This document shows, one piece after another, positions 8,756 through 16,678 of a stretch of DNA of 64,000 nucleotides. The stretch spans positions 372,001 to 436,000 of the forward strand of contig NZ_JABCNG010000006.1 of NCBI RefSeq assembly GCF_012932495.1, read 5' to 3'. Origin of the DNA: Novosphingobium sp. SG919 (GTDB lineage: Bacteria > Pseudomonadota > Alphaproteobacteria > Sphingomonadales > Sphingomonadaceae). Every line of letters begins with the position of its first letter. The stretch's first letter is position 1. The translations under genes were made by a program, and so were the position numbers. Below the pieces are notes generated by a model that did not search any database, had not been told where the DNA came from, and saw nothing but the letters and a program-made list of their open reading frames with translations.

Positions 8756-9159
8756 GCGTTACCGGTGAAGATGCCGCCGCCCTGCTGGGCCGCCTCGAAT
8801 TCCGCCGCTTCCTGCACGCAGCGATTCAAGCGGCGGGGCTGCTGGGGCAACAGACAATGGCCAGCGGGGCCGATGGTACCCTGCTCGCCTTCCTCGAAGG
8901 GCGGCGCAGCTTGGGTTTCGACCTGATCGCGCTGGCCCATCGCGGCCAGGACGAGGCGACCCGCGCCCAGGATCCGCTGGGCCTGACGACCATGCAGGCC
9001 GTGCTCGATGCTGCCCTTAGTGCAAAGGAAAACCGCCTTGAGCGACCCCATCCCCGCACCCGATACGACGAGCTTCCCGACGATGAACCCGGCGCCGACG
9101 GGCCAGCCGGCAACGGCCCCGGCCAGCGCCGGTTCGACCGCCCAGCCGGGCGCCGCTGA
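8752..9159 (+). CDS. Hypothetical phage protein between portal and scaffold
   Basis: A 135-residue protein with a GTG start in the portal stop codon (GTGA at 8752-8755). Residues 1-95 look like a genuine helical protein (LEFRRFLHAAIQAAGLLGQQ). The last 40 residues are Arg/Pro/Gly-rich and overlap the scaffold gene in another frame for 122 bases. I do not recognise a family. Similar small helical proteins often sit here in short-tailed phages. Confidence 0.6.
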   Translation: MSVTGEDAAALLGRLEFRRFLHAAIQAAGLLGQQTMASGADGTLLAFLEGRRSLGFDLIALAHRGQDEATRAQDPLGLTTMQAVLDAALSAKENRLERPHPRTRYDELPDDEPGADGPAGNGPGQRRFDRPAGRR

Positions 9160-9691
9160 ACCGGCCCACTCCCCTTCTGTCGCAACCGAACCGACGCAGG
9201 CGGGCGTTCCCGAACGCTATGACCTGGCACTCGACGGCATGGCGCTGGACTCCCAACTGGTGGAAAGCGCCGAGCCGGTGCTGCGCGAGTTGGGCCTTTC
9301 CAACGAGCAGGCCGGCAAGCTGCTGCCTTTGGCGCAAGGCGTGATGCAGCGCACGCAGGAAAGCCTGCTGGCCCATTTCGCCGATGCTGCCGCCGCGCAG
9401 AAGCGCGCCTGGGCCGAGGAGTTTGCCGCCGATCCCGAAATCGGCGGTGCCCGGCGCGCGCAGAGCGAGCACCTGGCCGCACGCGGCCTGGATGCCCTGG
9501 GTTTCAACGAGGGGCACCCGTTCCGCCAGGCGCTGGCCGACAGCGGCTTTGGCAACCACCCCGACATGATCCGCGCGTTCCGCCGCCTGGGCGAATTGCT
9601 CAGCGAGGACAGCGGCTTTGCCCGTGCCCATGCCGGCAGCGCCAACCAGCGCCCCGTCTGGGAACGTCTCTACCCCCAAGAAGCGAAGTAA
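9038..9691 (+). CDS. Capsid scaffold-like protein
   Basis: A 217-residue protein preceding the capsid gene. The first 65 residues are low-complexity Ala/Pro/Thr/Ser. A helical middle follows (ESAEPVLRELGLSNEQAGKL, then HFADAAAAQKRAWAEEFAAD), and the C-terminal part runs to QRPVWERLYPQEAK. Composition and position fit an internal scaffold that guides prohead assembly and is later removed. TTG 9038 is favoured by AAAGGAAA seven bases upstream; an ATG at 9008 has no ribosome site. It overlaps the preceding gene by 122 bases. Confidence 0.72.
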   Translation: MSDPIPAPDTTSFPTMNPAPTGQPATAPASAGSTAQPGAAEPAHSPSVATEPTQAGVPERYDLALDGMALDSQLVESAEPVLRELGLSNEQAGKLLPLAQGVMQRTQESLLAHFADAAAAQKRAWAEEFAADPEIGGARRAQSEHLAARGLDALGFNEGHPFRQALADSGFGNHPDMIRAFRRLGELLSEDSGFARAHAGSANQRPVWERLYPQEAK

Positions 9692-9703
9692 GGAGATAGC
9701 TTC

Positions 9704-10720
9704 ATGGCCATTCTCGGCTCGAGTTACTGGAACCTGATCGATGTGCTCAAGGCCGGCGGCGACGGCCTGGGCGACGTGGTGGAGGCGCTGACCCAGCTGA
9801 CGCCCTTCATGAAGGACGCCAACGTGGTGAGCTGCAACAGCGGCACCGAGCATCGTTCGACGATCCGCACTGGCCTGCCCAGCGTTTCATGGGGCGCGCT
9901 CTACCAAGGCATCGCCCAGTCCAAGGGCAACTACACCGAAGTGAAGGACACGACTGGCTTCGTCGAAGGTCTTTCGTCGGTGGACGAGCGCCTGCTCAAC
10001 CTCAAGCCCGCCGAAGCGGCCAAGCTGCGGCTGGTGGAAGGCCAGGGCTTCCTGGAATCGATCGCCCAGACGGTGGAAAGCGCGATCTGGTATTCCGACG
10101 TCAAGGTGAACGGCAAGCAGTTCCACGGCCTGGCGCCGCGCTACAACTCGCTGTCGAACGCCAACGTGGTGAATGCCGGCGGCGCACAGGCCGACAACGC
10201 CTCGATCTGGTTCGTCACCCATGGTGACATGCAGACCAGCGTGATCGTGCCGGATTCGGTGCCGGCCGGCGTGCAGCGCGAAGACATGGGGCGCCAGCGC
10301 GTGCTCGATGGCAATGGCAACCCCTATTACGTCAAGGAAGAGAAGTTCACCCAGCACATGGGGCTGTGCGTGAAGGACTGGCGCTTCAACGGGCGCATCG
10401 CAAACATCGACGTGTCGGACGTGGTGGCCGGCACGGTGGCGCTCAACCCGCTGCTGCGCAAGCTGTACTACAAGCTCCAGGGCCGCCGCGCCTATCACAT
10501 GGAGCGCGAAGGCCAGGTCAGCCCGGGCCGCACCGTGATCTACATGAACCGCGTGTTGCTTGAAGCGCTGGACGCCGAAACCAGCAATGGCCGCAGCGGC
10601 GTGGACAACTTCGTGCGCCTGACGCCCATGGAAATCCAGGGCGAGGAAGTGATGACCTGGCGCGGCATCCCCATTCGCGAAACCGACGCCCTCGTCACCA
10701 ACGAAGCGCTCGTCGCCTGA
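9704..10720 (+). CDS. Major capsid protein
   Basis: A 338-residue protein of the HK97-fold capsid type found in BPP-1-like and related short-tailed phages. It opens MAILGSSYWNLIDVLKAGGD. The middle has GFVEGLSSVDERLLNLKPAE, IAQTVESAIWYSDVKVNGKQ and FHGLAPRYNSL, the usual region for phages with small capsid proteins, and the C-terminal half has VIYMNRVLLEALD and MTWRGIPIRETDALV. A strong TAAGGAG site precedes ATG 9704. Its place after the scaffold and before a cement protein supports the call. It lacks any fused protease. Confidence 0.88.
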   Translation: MAILGSSYWNLIDVLKAGGDGLGDVVEALTQLTPFMKDANVVSCNSGTEHRSTIRTGLPSVSWGALYQGIAQSKGNYTEVKDTTGFVEGLSSVDERLLNLKPAEAAKLRLVEGQGFLESIAQTVESAIWYSDVKVNGKQFHGLAPRYNSLSNANVVNAGGAQADNASIWFVTHGDMQTSVIVPDSVPAGVQREDMGRQRVLDGNGNPYYVKEEKFTQHMGLCVKDWRFNGRIANIDVSDVVAGTVALNPLLRKLYYKLQGRRAYHMEREGQVSPGRTVIYMNRVLLEALDAETSNGRSGVDNFVRLTPMEIQGEEVMTWRGIPIRETDALVTNEALVA

Positions 10721-10730
10721 CGCGCAAGCT

Positions 10731-10764
10731 CCGGTTCCGGCGCCGTAAAGGGCGCTGGAGCCGG
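10731..10764 (+). repeat. Long stem-loop after the capsid gene
   Basis: A 14-bp stem, CCGGTTCCGGCGCC with GGCGCTGGAGCCGG, containing two G-U pairs and a 6-base loop, begins 11 bases after the capsid stop. No U-run follows. Likely roles are partial attenuation, or protection of the capsid mRNA 3' end so that capsid protein outnumbers downstream products. Confidence 0.5.
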
Positions 10765-10799
10765 GGCGACGCTCCTCTCCCAATCCGGAGTATTCCCGC

Positions 10800-11243
10800 A
10801 TGATTTTCGACAATTCGCTGTTGCTGAGCGATGCCCAGGCGGTGACCGCCTCGGCCGCTTCGGCCAATGTCATCGACTTGGGCACCACCGGGACCCCTTA
10901 TGGCGCCAGTGCCGCCCTGGTGCGCGATCTGGGCCGTGGCCAGGAAGTGGATCTGGCCGTGACCGTTTCGCAGACCTTTGCCGGGCTGACCAACCTGCAG
11001 GTGAGCGTGCAGGTTTCGCCCGACAATGCCACGTGGACGACCGTTTCCAGCGGCGCGGTGGTGCCGCTGGCCAGCCTGGCAGCCGGATACCAGTTCAAGG
11101 TGCCCGGCAGCATCGAGGAAGGTGTCAACGCCCGCTACCTGCGGCTGTACTACACCGTGGGCGGCAGCAATGCCACCGCCGGCAAGATCACCGCCGCGGT
11201 GGTGGCCAGCCGCCAGACCAACCTGGGCGTGGGCGGCCAGTAA
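10800..11243 (+). CDS. Bbp16-like capsid cement protein
   Basis: A 147-residue beta-rich protein opening MIFDNSLLLSDAQAVTASAA, followed by NVIDLGTTG. This is the pattern of Bbp16, the cement protein of Bordetella phage BPP-1, and its relatives. The C-terminal half, with VSVQVSPDNATWTTVSSG and ARYLRLYYTVGG, fits a jelly-roll-like fold. It would bind the outside of the capsid lattice and stabilise it. Its position immediately after the capsid gene is conserved in such phages. Confidence 0.78.
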   Translation: MIFDNSLLLSDAQAVTASAASANVIDLGTTGTPYGASAALVRDLGRGQEVDLAVTVSQTFAGLTNLQVSVQVSPDNATWTTVSSGAVVPLASLAAGYQFKVPGSIEEGVNARYLRLYYTVGGSNATAGKITAAVVASRQTNLGVGGQ

Positions 11244-11331
11244 AGGCCCTGCCGGGCGCGCCCCGCCGCGGGCGGACCGAGGCGTGCCCGGCACCTTGCC
11301 CCTTCCCCTTCCGCTTTCCAAGGAGACGCAG

Positions 11332-12237
11332 ATGGCAGCCGCCACCCAGAGCAGCTTTGCCGCGAACGGCACCTGGCAGGATATTGCCGCCACCCTTACC
11401 GCTGCGGCGAATGCCGACGTGCTGTTGCAGAACATCGGCCAGCAGCCGGTGAAAGTATGCTTTGGCGGCGCGACCGCGCCCGTCAGCGACCTGGCCGGAG
11501 TGACTGTCTATCGCCAGGGCACGATCGTCGGCAATGCCGCCAACGTGTGGGTTCGCTCTCCCGGAGGCACGGCCCTGGCCGTGACGGTGGGCTATTCGGG
11601 CGGTGTTTCGGGCAATGTGGCCAGCCTGGGCAACGTGCCTGCCGGCGCCAGCGACAGTGGCAATCCGGTGAAGATCGGCGGCGTCTACAACGCCACCCAG
11701 CCAACCCTGGCCGACGGCCAGCGTGGGAACCTGCAGCTTTCCTCGCGCGGCGAAGTGATCACTTCGATCGGGTCATCTGGCAACGTCGCCAGCGTGGTGA
11801 CGGGCGTGGGCGCCGATGCCGGCGGCAGCGTGAACGGCGTGAACGTCTATGCGCGGCCAGGCGTGTTCAACGGGGCCACGTGGGACCGCGCCAAGAAGCC
11901 GTCGAGCACGACGCGCCTGCTTTCTGCCGCGGCCACCACGAACGCCACCAGCGTGAAGACCAGCATGGCCGACCTGTTTCGCGTGCGCGGGCACAATGCG
12001 AGTGCATCGGCCCGCTACCTCAAGCTCTACAACAAGGCCAGCGCGCCGACCGTGGGCACCGACACCCCGGTGGCGACCTATTACCTGCCGCCATCCAGCC
12101 CGTTCGAGATCGCTTTCGACACGCCGCTCTATTTCAGCACCGGCCTGGGCTTTGCCCTGACCGGCGCGGCGGTGGACAGCGACACCACGGCCATCGCGGC
12201 GGGCGATATCCTGTGCCTTAACATCCACTACGCCTGA
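11332..12237 (+). CDS. Virion structural protein (decoration/fibre-like)
   Basis: A 301-residue beta-rich, Ala/Gly/Ser/Thr-rich protein with few charged residues. It has a segment KIGGVYNATQPTLADGQRGN that recurs in structural proteins of many phages, and a C-terminal domain RYLKLYNKASAPTVGTDTP with STGLGFALTGAAVDSDT. Such domains are often found in head-decoration or fibre-like proteins; the exact role is unknown. An AAGGAGACG ribosome site precedes ATG 11332. The upstream gap (11244-11331) is pyrimidine-rich. Confidence 0.65.
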   Translation: MAAATQSSFAANGTWQDIAATLTAAANADVLLQNIGQQPVKVCFGGATAPVSDLAGVTVYRQGTIVGNAANVWVRSPGGTALAVTVGYSGGVSGNVASLGNVPAGASDSGNPVKIGGVYNATQPTLADGQRGNLQLSSRGEVITSIGSSGNVASVVTGVGADAGGSVNGVNVYARPGVFNGATWDRAKKPSSTTRLLSAAATTNATSVKTSMADLFRVRGHNASASARYLKLYNKASAPTVGTDTPVATYYLPPSSPFEIAFDTPLYFSTGLGFALTGAAVDSDTTAIAAGDILCLNIHYA

Positions 12238-12250
12238 AGGAGCAGATTCC

Positions 12251-12418
12251 ATGGCGATCTGGCGCCGCGACGACGACACCTTGGGCGAGCTGTTCGACGA
12301 CGGGCTGGACTTGAAGCCGGGCGAGGACGGCTTCACCCGCGCGCTGGCACAGGCGCACTTTGGCACCAAGGCCTTCAGCTATGTCGGCACGCCCGACTGG
12401 CAGGTGGTGAGCGAATAG
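12251..12418 (+). CDS. Small phage protein, 55 residues
   Basis: It opens MAIWRRDDDTLGELFDDGLD, then continues to a Trp-containing end GTPDWQVVSE. It has an acidic N-terminal half and no membrane segment. AAGGAG lies 9 bases before ATG 12251, and the frame follows the preceding stop by 13 bases, as expected for a cassette gene. Function unknown; the place between capsid accessories and tail-tube genes suggests a minor virion or assembly factor. Confidence 0.6.
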   Translation: MAIWRRDDDTLGELFDDGLDLKPGEDGFTRALAQAHFGTKAFSYVGTPDWQVVSE

Positions 12419-12427
12419 CCACCCCTT

Positions 12428-12451
12428 CCCCTTCCTCCCGCCAGGAAGGGG
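12428..12451 (+). repeat. Stem-loop before the tail-tube gene
   Basis: A perfect 9-bp inverted repeat, CCCCTTCCT and AGGAAGGGG, with a CCCGCC loop. It lies 10 bases after the 55-residue gene and about 30 bases before ATG 12483. No U-tract follows, so a processing or stability role is likelier than termination. Confidence 0.45.
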
Positions 12452-12482
12452 CACCCTTTCGCCTGGCAGCAAGGACAAGCCC

Positions 12483-13133
12483 ATGGCCCAACTGATCGAC
12501 ATCTGTAACCGCGCCTTGGCGCAGATTGCCGCTGGGCAGATCGCCGATTTTGCCGAAGGCAGCATCGAGGCCCGCGAAGCGACGCGCTTTGCCAAACCTC
12601 TGCTGGCCGAACTGGCGGAATGGGCGCCCTGGCCCTGGGCGCGCACGCGCGTGGTGCTGGCCGAGGTGAGCAACGACCGCCCGGCCGAATGGCTGCACGC
12701 CTATGCCGCCCCCACGAACCTGGCACAGCCGATCGCCGTGCGCGCGGTGGAGGACGACGCCACCACGCTGCCGAGCGGTGGCCCGTTTCCCTTTCCGCTC
12801 CAGGACGCGGCGCCGCTGGCGTTCCTCTACGAGGGTGGGCGCATCTACGCCAACGTGGCCAACGCCACGCTGGTGTTCGTGCGCAACAACGTGACTGCCC
12901 CGGATCTGCCGCCGCTGGTGGCGCGCGCATTCGAGCTGGAACTGGCCGCGCGACTGGCCCTGCCGGTGAAGAAGGACGCAACCGCCGCGCAGACGCTGGC
13001 CCGCGCCGCTGAAATCGCGCGGATGCGCGCGATCGCCGACGAGGCGAACAAGAGCGGCGAGCGCCCGGCGCGGTATGTCAGCGAAGCGGAACTGGCCCGC
13101 GCCGGCCTTGCCTTTCCAGGAGACGCGGCATGA
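12483..13133 (+). CDS. Tail tubular protein A-like (T7 gp11 type)
   Basis: A 216-residue protein whose N-terminus AQLIDICNRALAQIAAGQIA, with ARFAKPLL-like helix and EWAPWPWARTRVVL following, is characteristic of gp11-type tail-tube/gatekeeper proteins of short-tailed phages. These form the ring below the portal. The central AYAAPTNLAQPIAVR and the C-terminal helices rich in Ala fit the fold. The stop overlaps the next start (ATGA at 13130-13133). Length is close to the usual 190-220 residues. Confidence 0.8.
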   Translation: MAQLIDICNRALAQIAAGQIADFAEGSIEAREATRFAKPLLAELAEWAPWPWARTRVVLAEVSNDRPAEWLHAYAAPTNLAQPIAVRAVEDDATTLPSGGPFPFPLQDAAPLAFLYEGGRIYANVANATLVFVRNNVTAPDLPPLVARAFELELAARLALPVKKDATAAQTLARAAEIARMRAIADEANKSGERPARYVSEAELARAGLAFPGDAA

Positions 13134-13780
13134 TCGGCGGGCGCACGGCGCAAGCCAATTTCTGCCGTGGCGAGCTGGGTCCGCAGCTGTACGGCCGGTT
13201 CGACGTCGACGCATGGGGCACCGCCCTGCGCAAGGCGCGCAACGTCATCGTGCTCAAGTACGGCGGCGTGACCAAGCGACCGGGCACCGAAATGGTGGCC
13301 GAAGTGCTTGATCCCACGCAGCCCGTGCGACTGGTGCCGTTCCAGTTCTCGCTCAGCCAGACATATGCGCTGGAAATGGGCCAAGGCTATATGAGCCCCT
13401 GCGCAGGCGGCGGCCGCATCCTGGAAGAGGAACTGGCGATCACCGCGATCAGCAATGCCGCGCAGGCCGTGGTGGAAGTGGCCTATCACGGCTTTGCCGT
13501 GGGCGACCGGTTCTACATTGCCGGATGCGCGGGCGAGATGGGCAGCCTGCTCAACGGCCGCGCCTGGACCGTGGTGGCCGTGATCGACGACAGCCATTTT
13601 CGCATCGATGCCGATACCAGCGGGGTGGCCACCTTTGCAGGCTGCAGTGGCGGGACGACCCGCAGCGCACCGCCTGTGGCCCCCGCCGCGCCGGTGGTGC
13701 CCCCCGTAACCCCCGCCCCCACGCGCCCGGCGATCTATTTCGGCGGTTCGGGGCAATTTGGCGGAAAGGCCTGGTTCTGA
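13130..13780 (+). CDS. Tail tubular protein B-like, N-terminal part (split gene)
   Basis: A 216-residue protein. Residues 1-90 match the start of gp12-like tail nozzle proteins: NFCRGELGPQLYGRFDVDAW, then NVIVLKYGGVTKRPGT and RLVPFQFSLSQTYALEMG. Residues about 100-165 form an E1-FCCH-like beta insert (VVEVAYHGFAVGDRFYIAG). The end is a Pro/Val-rich tail and FGGSGQFGGKAWF. The family normally continues in one chain of about 800 residues; here TGA at 13778 ends it and the next frame carries on with family sequence. Together the two parts give 818 residues, the expected size. Confidence 0.78.
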   Translation: MIGGRTAQANFCRGELGPQLYGRFDVDAWGTALRKARNVIVLKYGGVTKRPGTEMVAEVLDPTQPVRLVPFQFSLSQTYALEMGQGYMSPCAGGGRILEEELAITAISNAAQAVVEVAYHGFAVGDRFYIAGCAGEMGSLLNGRAWTVVAVIDDSHFRIDADTSGVATFAGCSGGTTRSAPPVAPAAPVVPPVTPAPTRPAIYFGGSGQFGGKAWF

Positions 13781-15588
13781 TGGGCGGAGCACGCATCTAC
13801 AAGGTGGGTTCGCCCTACAACGGGGTGGAACTGGCCGAGCTCGATTTTGAGCAGACCGCCGATACCATGTATCTGGCGCATATCGACCACGCGCCCGCCA
13901 AGCTGGTGCGTGCGGGCCATACCGACTGGTCGTTTCGCACTGTCGCCTTTGCGCCCACGGTGGATGCGCCCGCAGGCTGCTATGCCTGGCCAACAGTGGC
14001 GAACACCGACAGCAGCAATGGCAACGCGGCCTATTTCCCGCAGCCGGCAAGCTATTGCGTGACGGCGGTGAACGACGACACCGGCATGGAAAGTCGCGCC
14101 AGCACGGCATCGACCGCCACCAACGACCTGACGCTCAAACGCAATTTCAACACGATAACCTGGACAGCGGCGCCCGGGGCCACGCGGTACAACGTCTACA
14201 AGGCGGATAACTCGCAGTTCTTCGGCTATATCGGCACGACCGAGACCACGAACTTTCGCGACGACAATATCGCGCCGGCGCTGGATCGCGCCCCGCCCCA
14301 GGCGGCCAACCCGTTTTCCGGGCCGAATGACTATCCCTCCACCGTCACGCTGTTCGAACAGCGCGCGGTGTGGGCCCGCACGCGCAACGTGCCGCACGGC
14401 ATCTGGACCACGCGCAGCGGCCAACTGGAGAACATGGATCGTTCGCGGCCATTGCGCGCCGATGACTCCATGGCGTTCACCATCGTGGCCGGCCGCGTCA
14501 ATTCGGTGAACCAGCTGGTCACCACCACCAGCCTGCTGGCGCTGACATCGGACAGCGTGTTTCACATCGATGGCGATGGATCGGGTGGCGTGCTCGATGC
14601 CACGCGCGCGCCGGCCACGCGGCGCCAGATCGGGCGTGGATCGTCGCGGATCTCGCCGCTGGTGATCGACAATGTGGTGTTCTACCAGCCAAGCGTTGGC
14701 CGTACGGTGCGCACGATCGGCTATGATTTCACCATCGACGGGCTGAAATCCAACGACGTCTCGATCTTCTCGCCGCATTTCTTCGACGGAATGAGCATCG
14801 TTTCCTGGTGCTATGCCCAGGAGCCGCGCAGCGTGATCTGGGCGGTGCGCGAGGATGGCAAGCTCGTCTGCTTCACTTGGGAGCAGGAACAGAACGTGTG
14901 GGGCTGGACCCTGTGCGAAACCGACGGGAAGGTCCTGTCGGTGTGCTGCATCTCCGAAGAGGGCGAGGATCGCGTCTACCTGGTGGTGGAGCGCGACATC
15001 GCCGGAGCGACCCGCCGCTTCGTGGAGCGCATGGCGCGCCATGCATGGTCGGACATCGCGGATGCCTGCTATCTCGATTGCGCAGTCAAAGGTCGGTTCG
15101 ATGAACCACGCACCAGCTTTACCGGATTGTGGCACCTTGAAGGGCGCACCGATATTGCCGGGCTGGTCGATGGCGTGGCCATTTCGGGGCTGACCGTCAC
15201 GAACGGCACGATCACCCTGCCAGCCGGCATGGGCGGCGCCACGCAAGTCACCTTCGGCATCCCGTATCAGGTGGATGTGGAAACATTGCCGCTGCGCCTG
15301 TCCACCACGACGGGTAGCAGCGTGGGCCGGATCTGCCAGGCAAGCCAGGCCGTGCTGACCCTGGCCGACACACGCCAGATCGAAGCCGGGATCGACGCCG
15401 ATCACCTGTTCCCGGTCAAATCGCGCAAGGACGAGGCATGGAACGCGCCCGATGCGCTGATGAATGGCGAATACCTGGTCAACCTGGACAACCGGGCGCG
15501 CGACGATTGCGCCATCTGGATGCGACAGACCGCGCCCTTGCCGTTCACCCTGCTGGGCGTGGCGATCGATCCGGTGCTGGGCGGATGA
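13780..15588 (+). CDS. Tail tubular protein B-like, C-terminal part (split gene)
   Basis: A 602-residue protein starting at the ATG that shares its A with the stop of the first part (TGATG at 13778-13782). It begins GGARIYKVGSPYNGVELAEL, then DFEQTADTMYLAHIDHAPAK, which in intact gp12-like proteins directly follows the insert seen in the first part. A fibronectin-III-like stretch lies near 100-165 (TWTAAPGATRYNVYKADNSQ). The rest, including NDYPSTVTLFEQRAVWARTR and VERMARHAWSDIADACYLDC, is the propeller-like nozzle body. No ribosome site precedes it, so expression probably depends on re-initiation or frameshifting. Confidence 0.8.
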   Translation: MGGARIYKVGSPYNGVELAELDFEQTADTMYLAHIDHAPAKLVRAGHTDWSFRTVAFAPTVDAPAGCYAWPTVANTDSSNGNAAYFPQPASYCVTAVNDDTGMESRASTASTATNDLTLKRNFNTITWTAAPGATRYNVYKADNSQFFGYIGTTETTNFRDDNIAPALDRAPPQAANPFSGPNDYPSTVTLFEQRAVWARTRNVPHGIWTTRSGQLENMDRSRPLRADDSMAFTIVAGRVNSVNQLVTTTSLLALTSDSVFHIDGDGSGGVLDATRAPATRRQIGRGSSRISPLVIDNVVFYQPSVGRTVRTIGYDFTIDGLKSNDVSIFSPHFFDGMSIVSWCYAQEPRSVIWAVREDGKLVCFTWEQEQNVWGWTLCETDGKVLSVCCISEEGEDRVYLVVERDIAGATRRFVERMARHAWSDIADACYLDCAVKGRFDEPRTSFTGLWHLEGRTDIAGLVDGVAISGLTVTNGTITLPAGMGGATQVTFGIPYQVDVETLPLRLSTTTGSSVGRICQASQAVLTLADTRQIEAGIDADHLFPVKSRKDEAWNAPDALMNGEYLVNLDNRARDDCAIWMRQTAPLPFTLLGVAIDPVLGG

Positions 15589-16088
15589 TCCTGCCCAACC
15601 AGACCCACGTGGAAATCGTGCCGGCCCATGCCCGCCATGTGGGTTTCCTGGCGCGACACATGCGCGCCATCGACAAGGCCGAATGCCGCGCCATGGGCCG
15701 CGAACCCAAGGCCGCCCTGCGCCACGGCCTGATCGCATCGACCCATTGCTGGACCGCGATGGTGGCTGGCCAGCCGCACGCGATGTTCGGCGTGGTGGTC
15801 GAATCGGCGCTCGCCGGCCGCGGCGTGCCCTGGTTCCTGGGCACGGACGAGGTTTGGCGACACGGCCGCACCTTGCTGCGCCTGGGCCCCCCGATCCTGG
15901 CGGCAATGCACGATTCAAGCGCGGTGCTGGCCAACCTAGTGTCTGCCGGCAACACCCGGGCGATCCGCCTGCTCGAACGATGGGGTTTTACCGTGGACGA
16001 AGACACCATGCTGGTGGGCGACCTGGCCTTTCGCCGATTTGCCCGCCGCCGCCCCGCCCTTTCCACCCTGCAACAGGAGAATGCCTGA
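15585..16088 (+). CDS. gp13-like internal virion/assembly protein with GNAT fold
   Basis: A 167-residue protein with the acetyltransferase-like pattern of T7 gp13 (DUF2833). It opens ILPNQTHVEIVPAHARHVGF, has a central FLGTDEVWRHGRTLLRLG, and ends with NTRAIRLLERWGFTVDED, which resembles the GNAT acetyl-CoA-binding end. In T7, gp13 is needed for virion assembly and is not known to acetylate anything. The start is set by the ATGA overlap with the tail gene stop (15585-15588); the frame is open further upstream but only as shadow. Confidence 0.75.
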   Translation: MILPNQTHVEIVPAHARHVGFLARHMRAIDKAECRAMGREPKAALRHGLIASTHCWTAMVAGQPHAMFGVVVESALAGRGVPWFLGTDEVWRHGRTLLRLGPPILAAMHDSSAVLANLVSAGNTRAIRLLERWGFTVDEDTMLVGDLAFRRFARRRPALSTLQQENA

Positions 16089-16585
16089 TGTGTGGCCCCG
16101 CACTTCCGATCATTGCCGCTGGCCTTGCCGTGGCCGGCCAAGGCATCAGCACCGTCAGCGCCATGCACCAGGCGCAGTATCAGCGCCAGGCCGCGCTGCG
16201 CCAGGCCGAACTGGAACGCAGCGCAGCCCGCGATGCCCAGGATGAAACCACCCGCGCGATCCAGGATCAGTATCGCCAGATGGCAGCCGAGGAAGGGCGC
16301 CAGCGCGTGGCTGCCGCAGCCGGCGGTGTGGGCGTGGATTTCGGTACCGCAGCCGATGCGGTGGACAGCACTCGCCTGGTTGGCGGCGCGCGGGTGACCG
16401 ATCTGGCCGCGCAGGGCACGCGCGCCGTGCGCCAGGCCGATGCCGGGGCGGCCTTTGCCATGGGCCGTGCCAGCGCCGCTTCAGCCCAACGCCAGACCGC
16501 ATTGCTGAGCGGCCTGGTCGACATGAGCCAGTCGGTGCTTTCGGGCGCGCGCCAATATGGCGCGATGCGCGCCCGTATCGGCTGA
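16088..16585 (+). CDS. gp14-like internal core protein
   Basis: A 165-residue Ala-rich helical protein that resembles the T7 gp14 family. It has a short hydrophobic N-terminus (MCGPALPIIAAGLAVAGQGI), then long Gln/Arg/Ala helices (QAQYQRQAALRQAELERSAA) and the Gly-rich spot AAAAGGVGVDFGTAADAVD. In T7, gp14 is ejected and forms the outer-membrane pore for DNA entry. It starts at TGATG (16086-16090). The gp15 and gp16 partners expected next are missing. Confidence 0.75.
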   Translation: MCGPALPIIAAGLAVAGQGISTVSAMHQAQYQRQAALRQAELERSAARDAQDETTRAIQDQYRQMAAEEGRQRVAAAAGGVGVDFGTAADAVDSTRLVGGARVTDLAAQGTRAVRQADAGAAFAMGRASAASAQRQTALLSGLVDMSQSVLSGARQYGAMRARIG

Positions 16586-16678
16586 CCAGGGCAGCCCTTC
16601 CACCTTTCCTTTTCGTTTGCGCGTTGCCCCGCCCGCTTGGGCGGCCCACCCCCGCGCGCCTTGCAGGGACACCTTTCC

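Noticed and set aside
13735-15918. Minus-strand open frame of 727 codons
   Set aside because: Antisense to the split tail tubular B and gp13-like genes. The plus strand has family sequence and stop-start overlaps.
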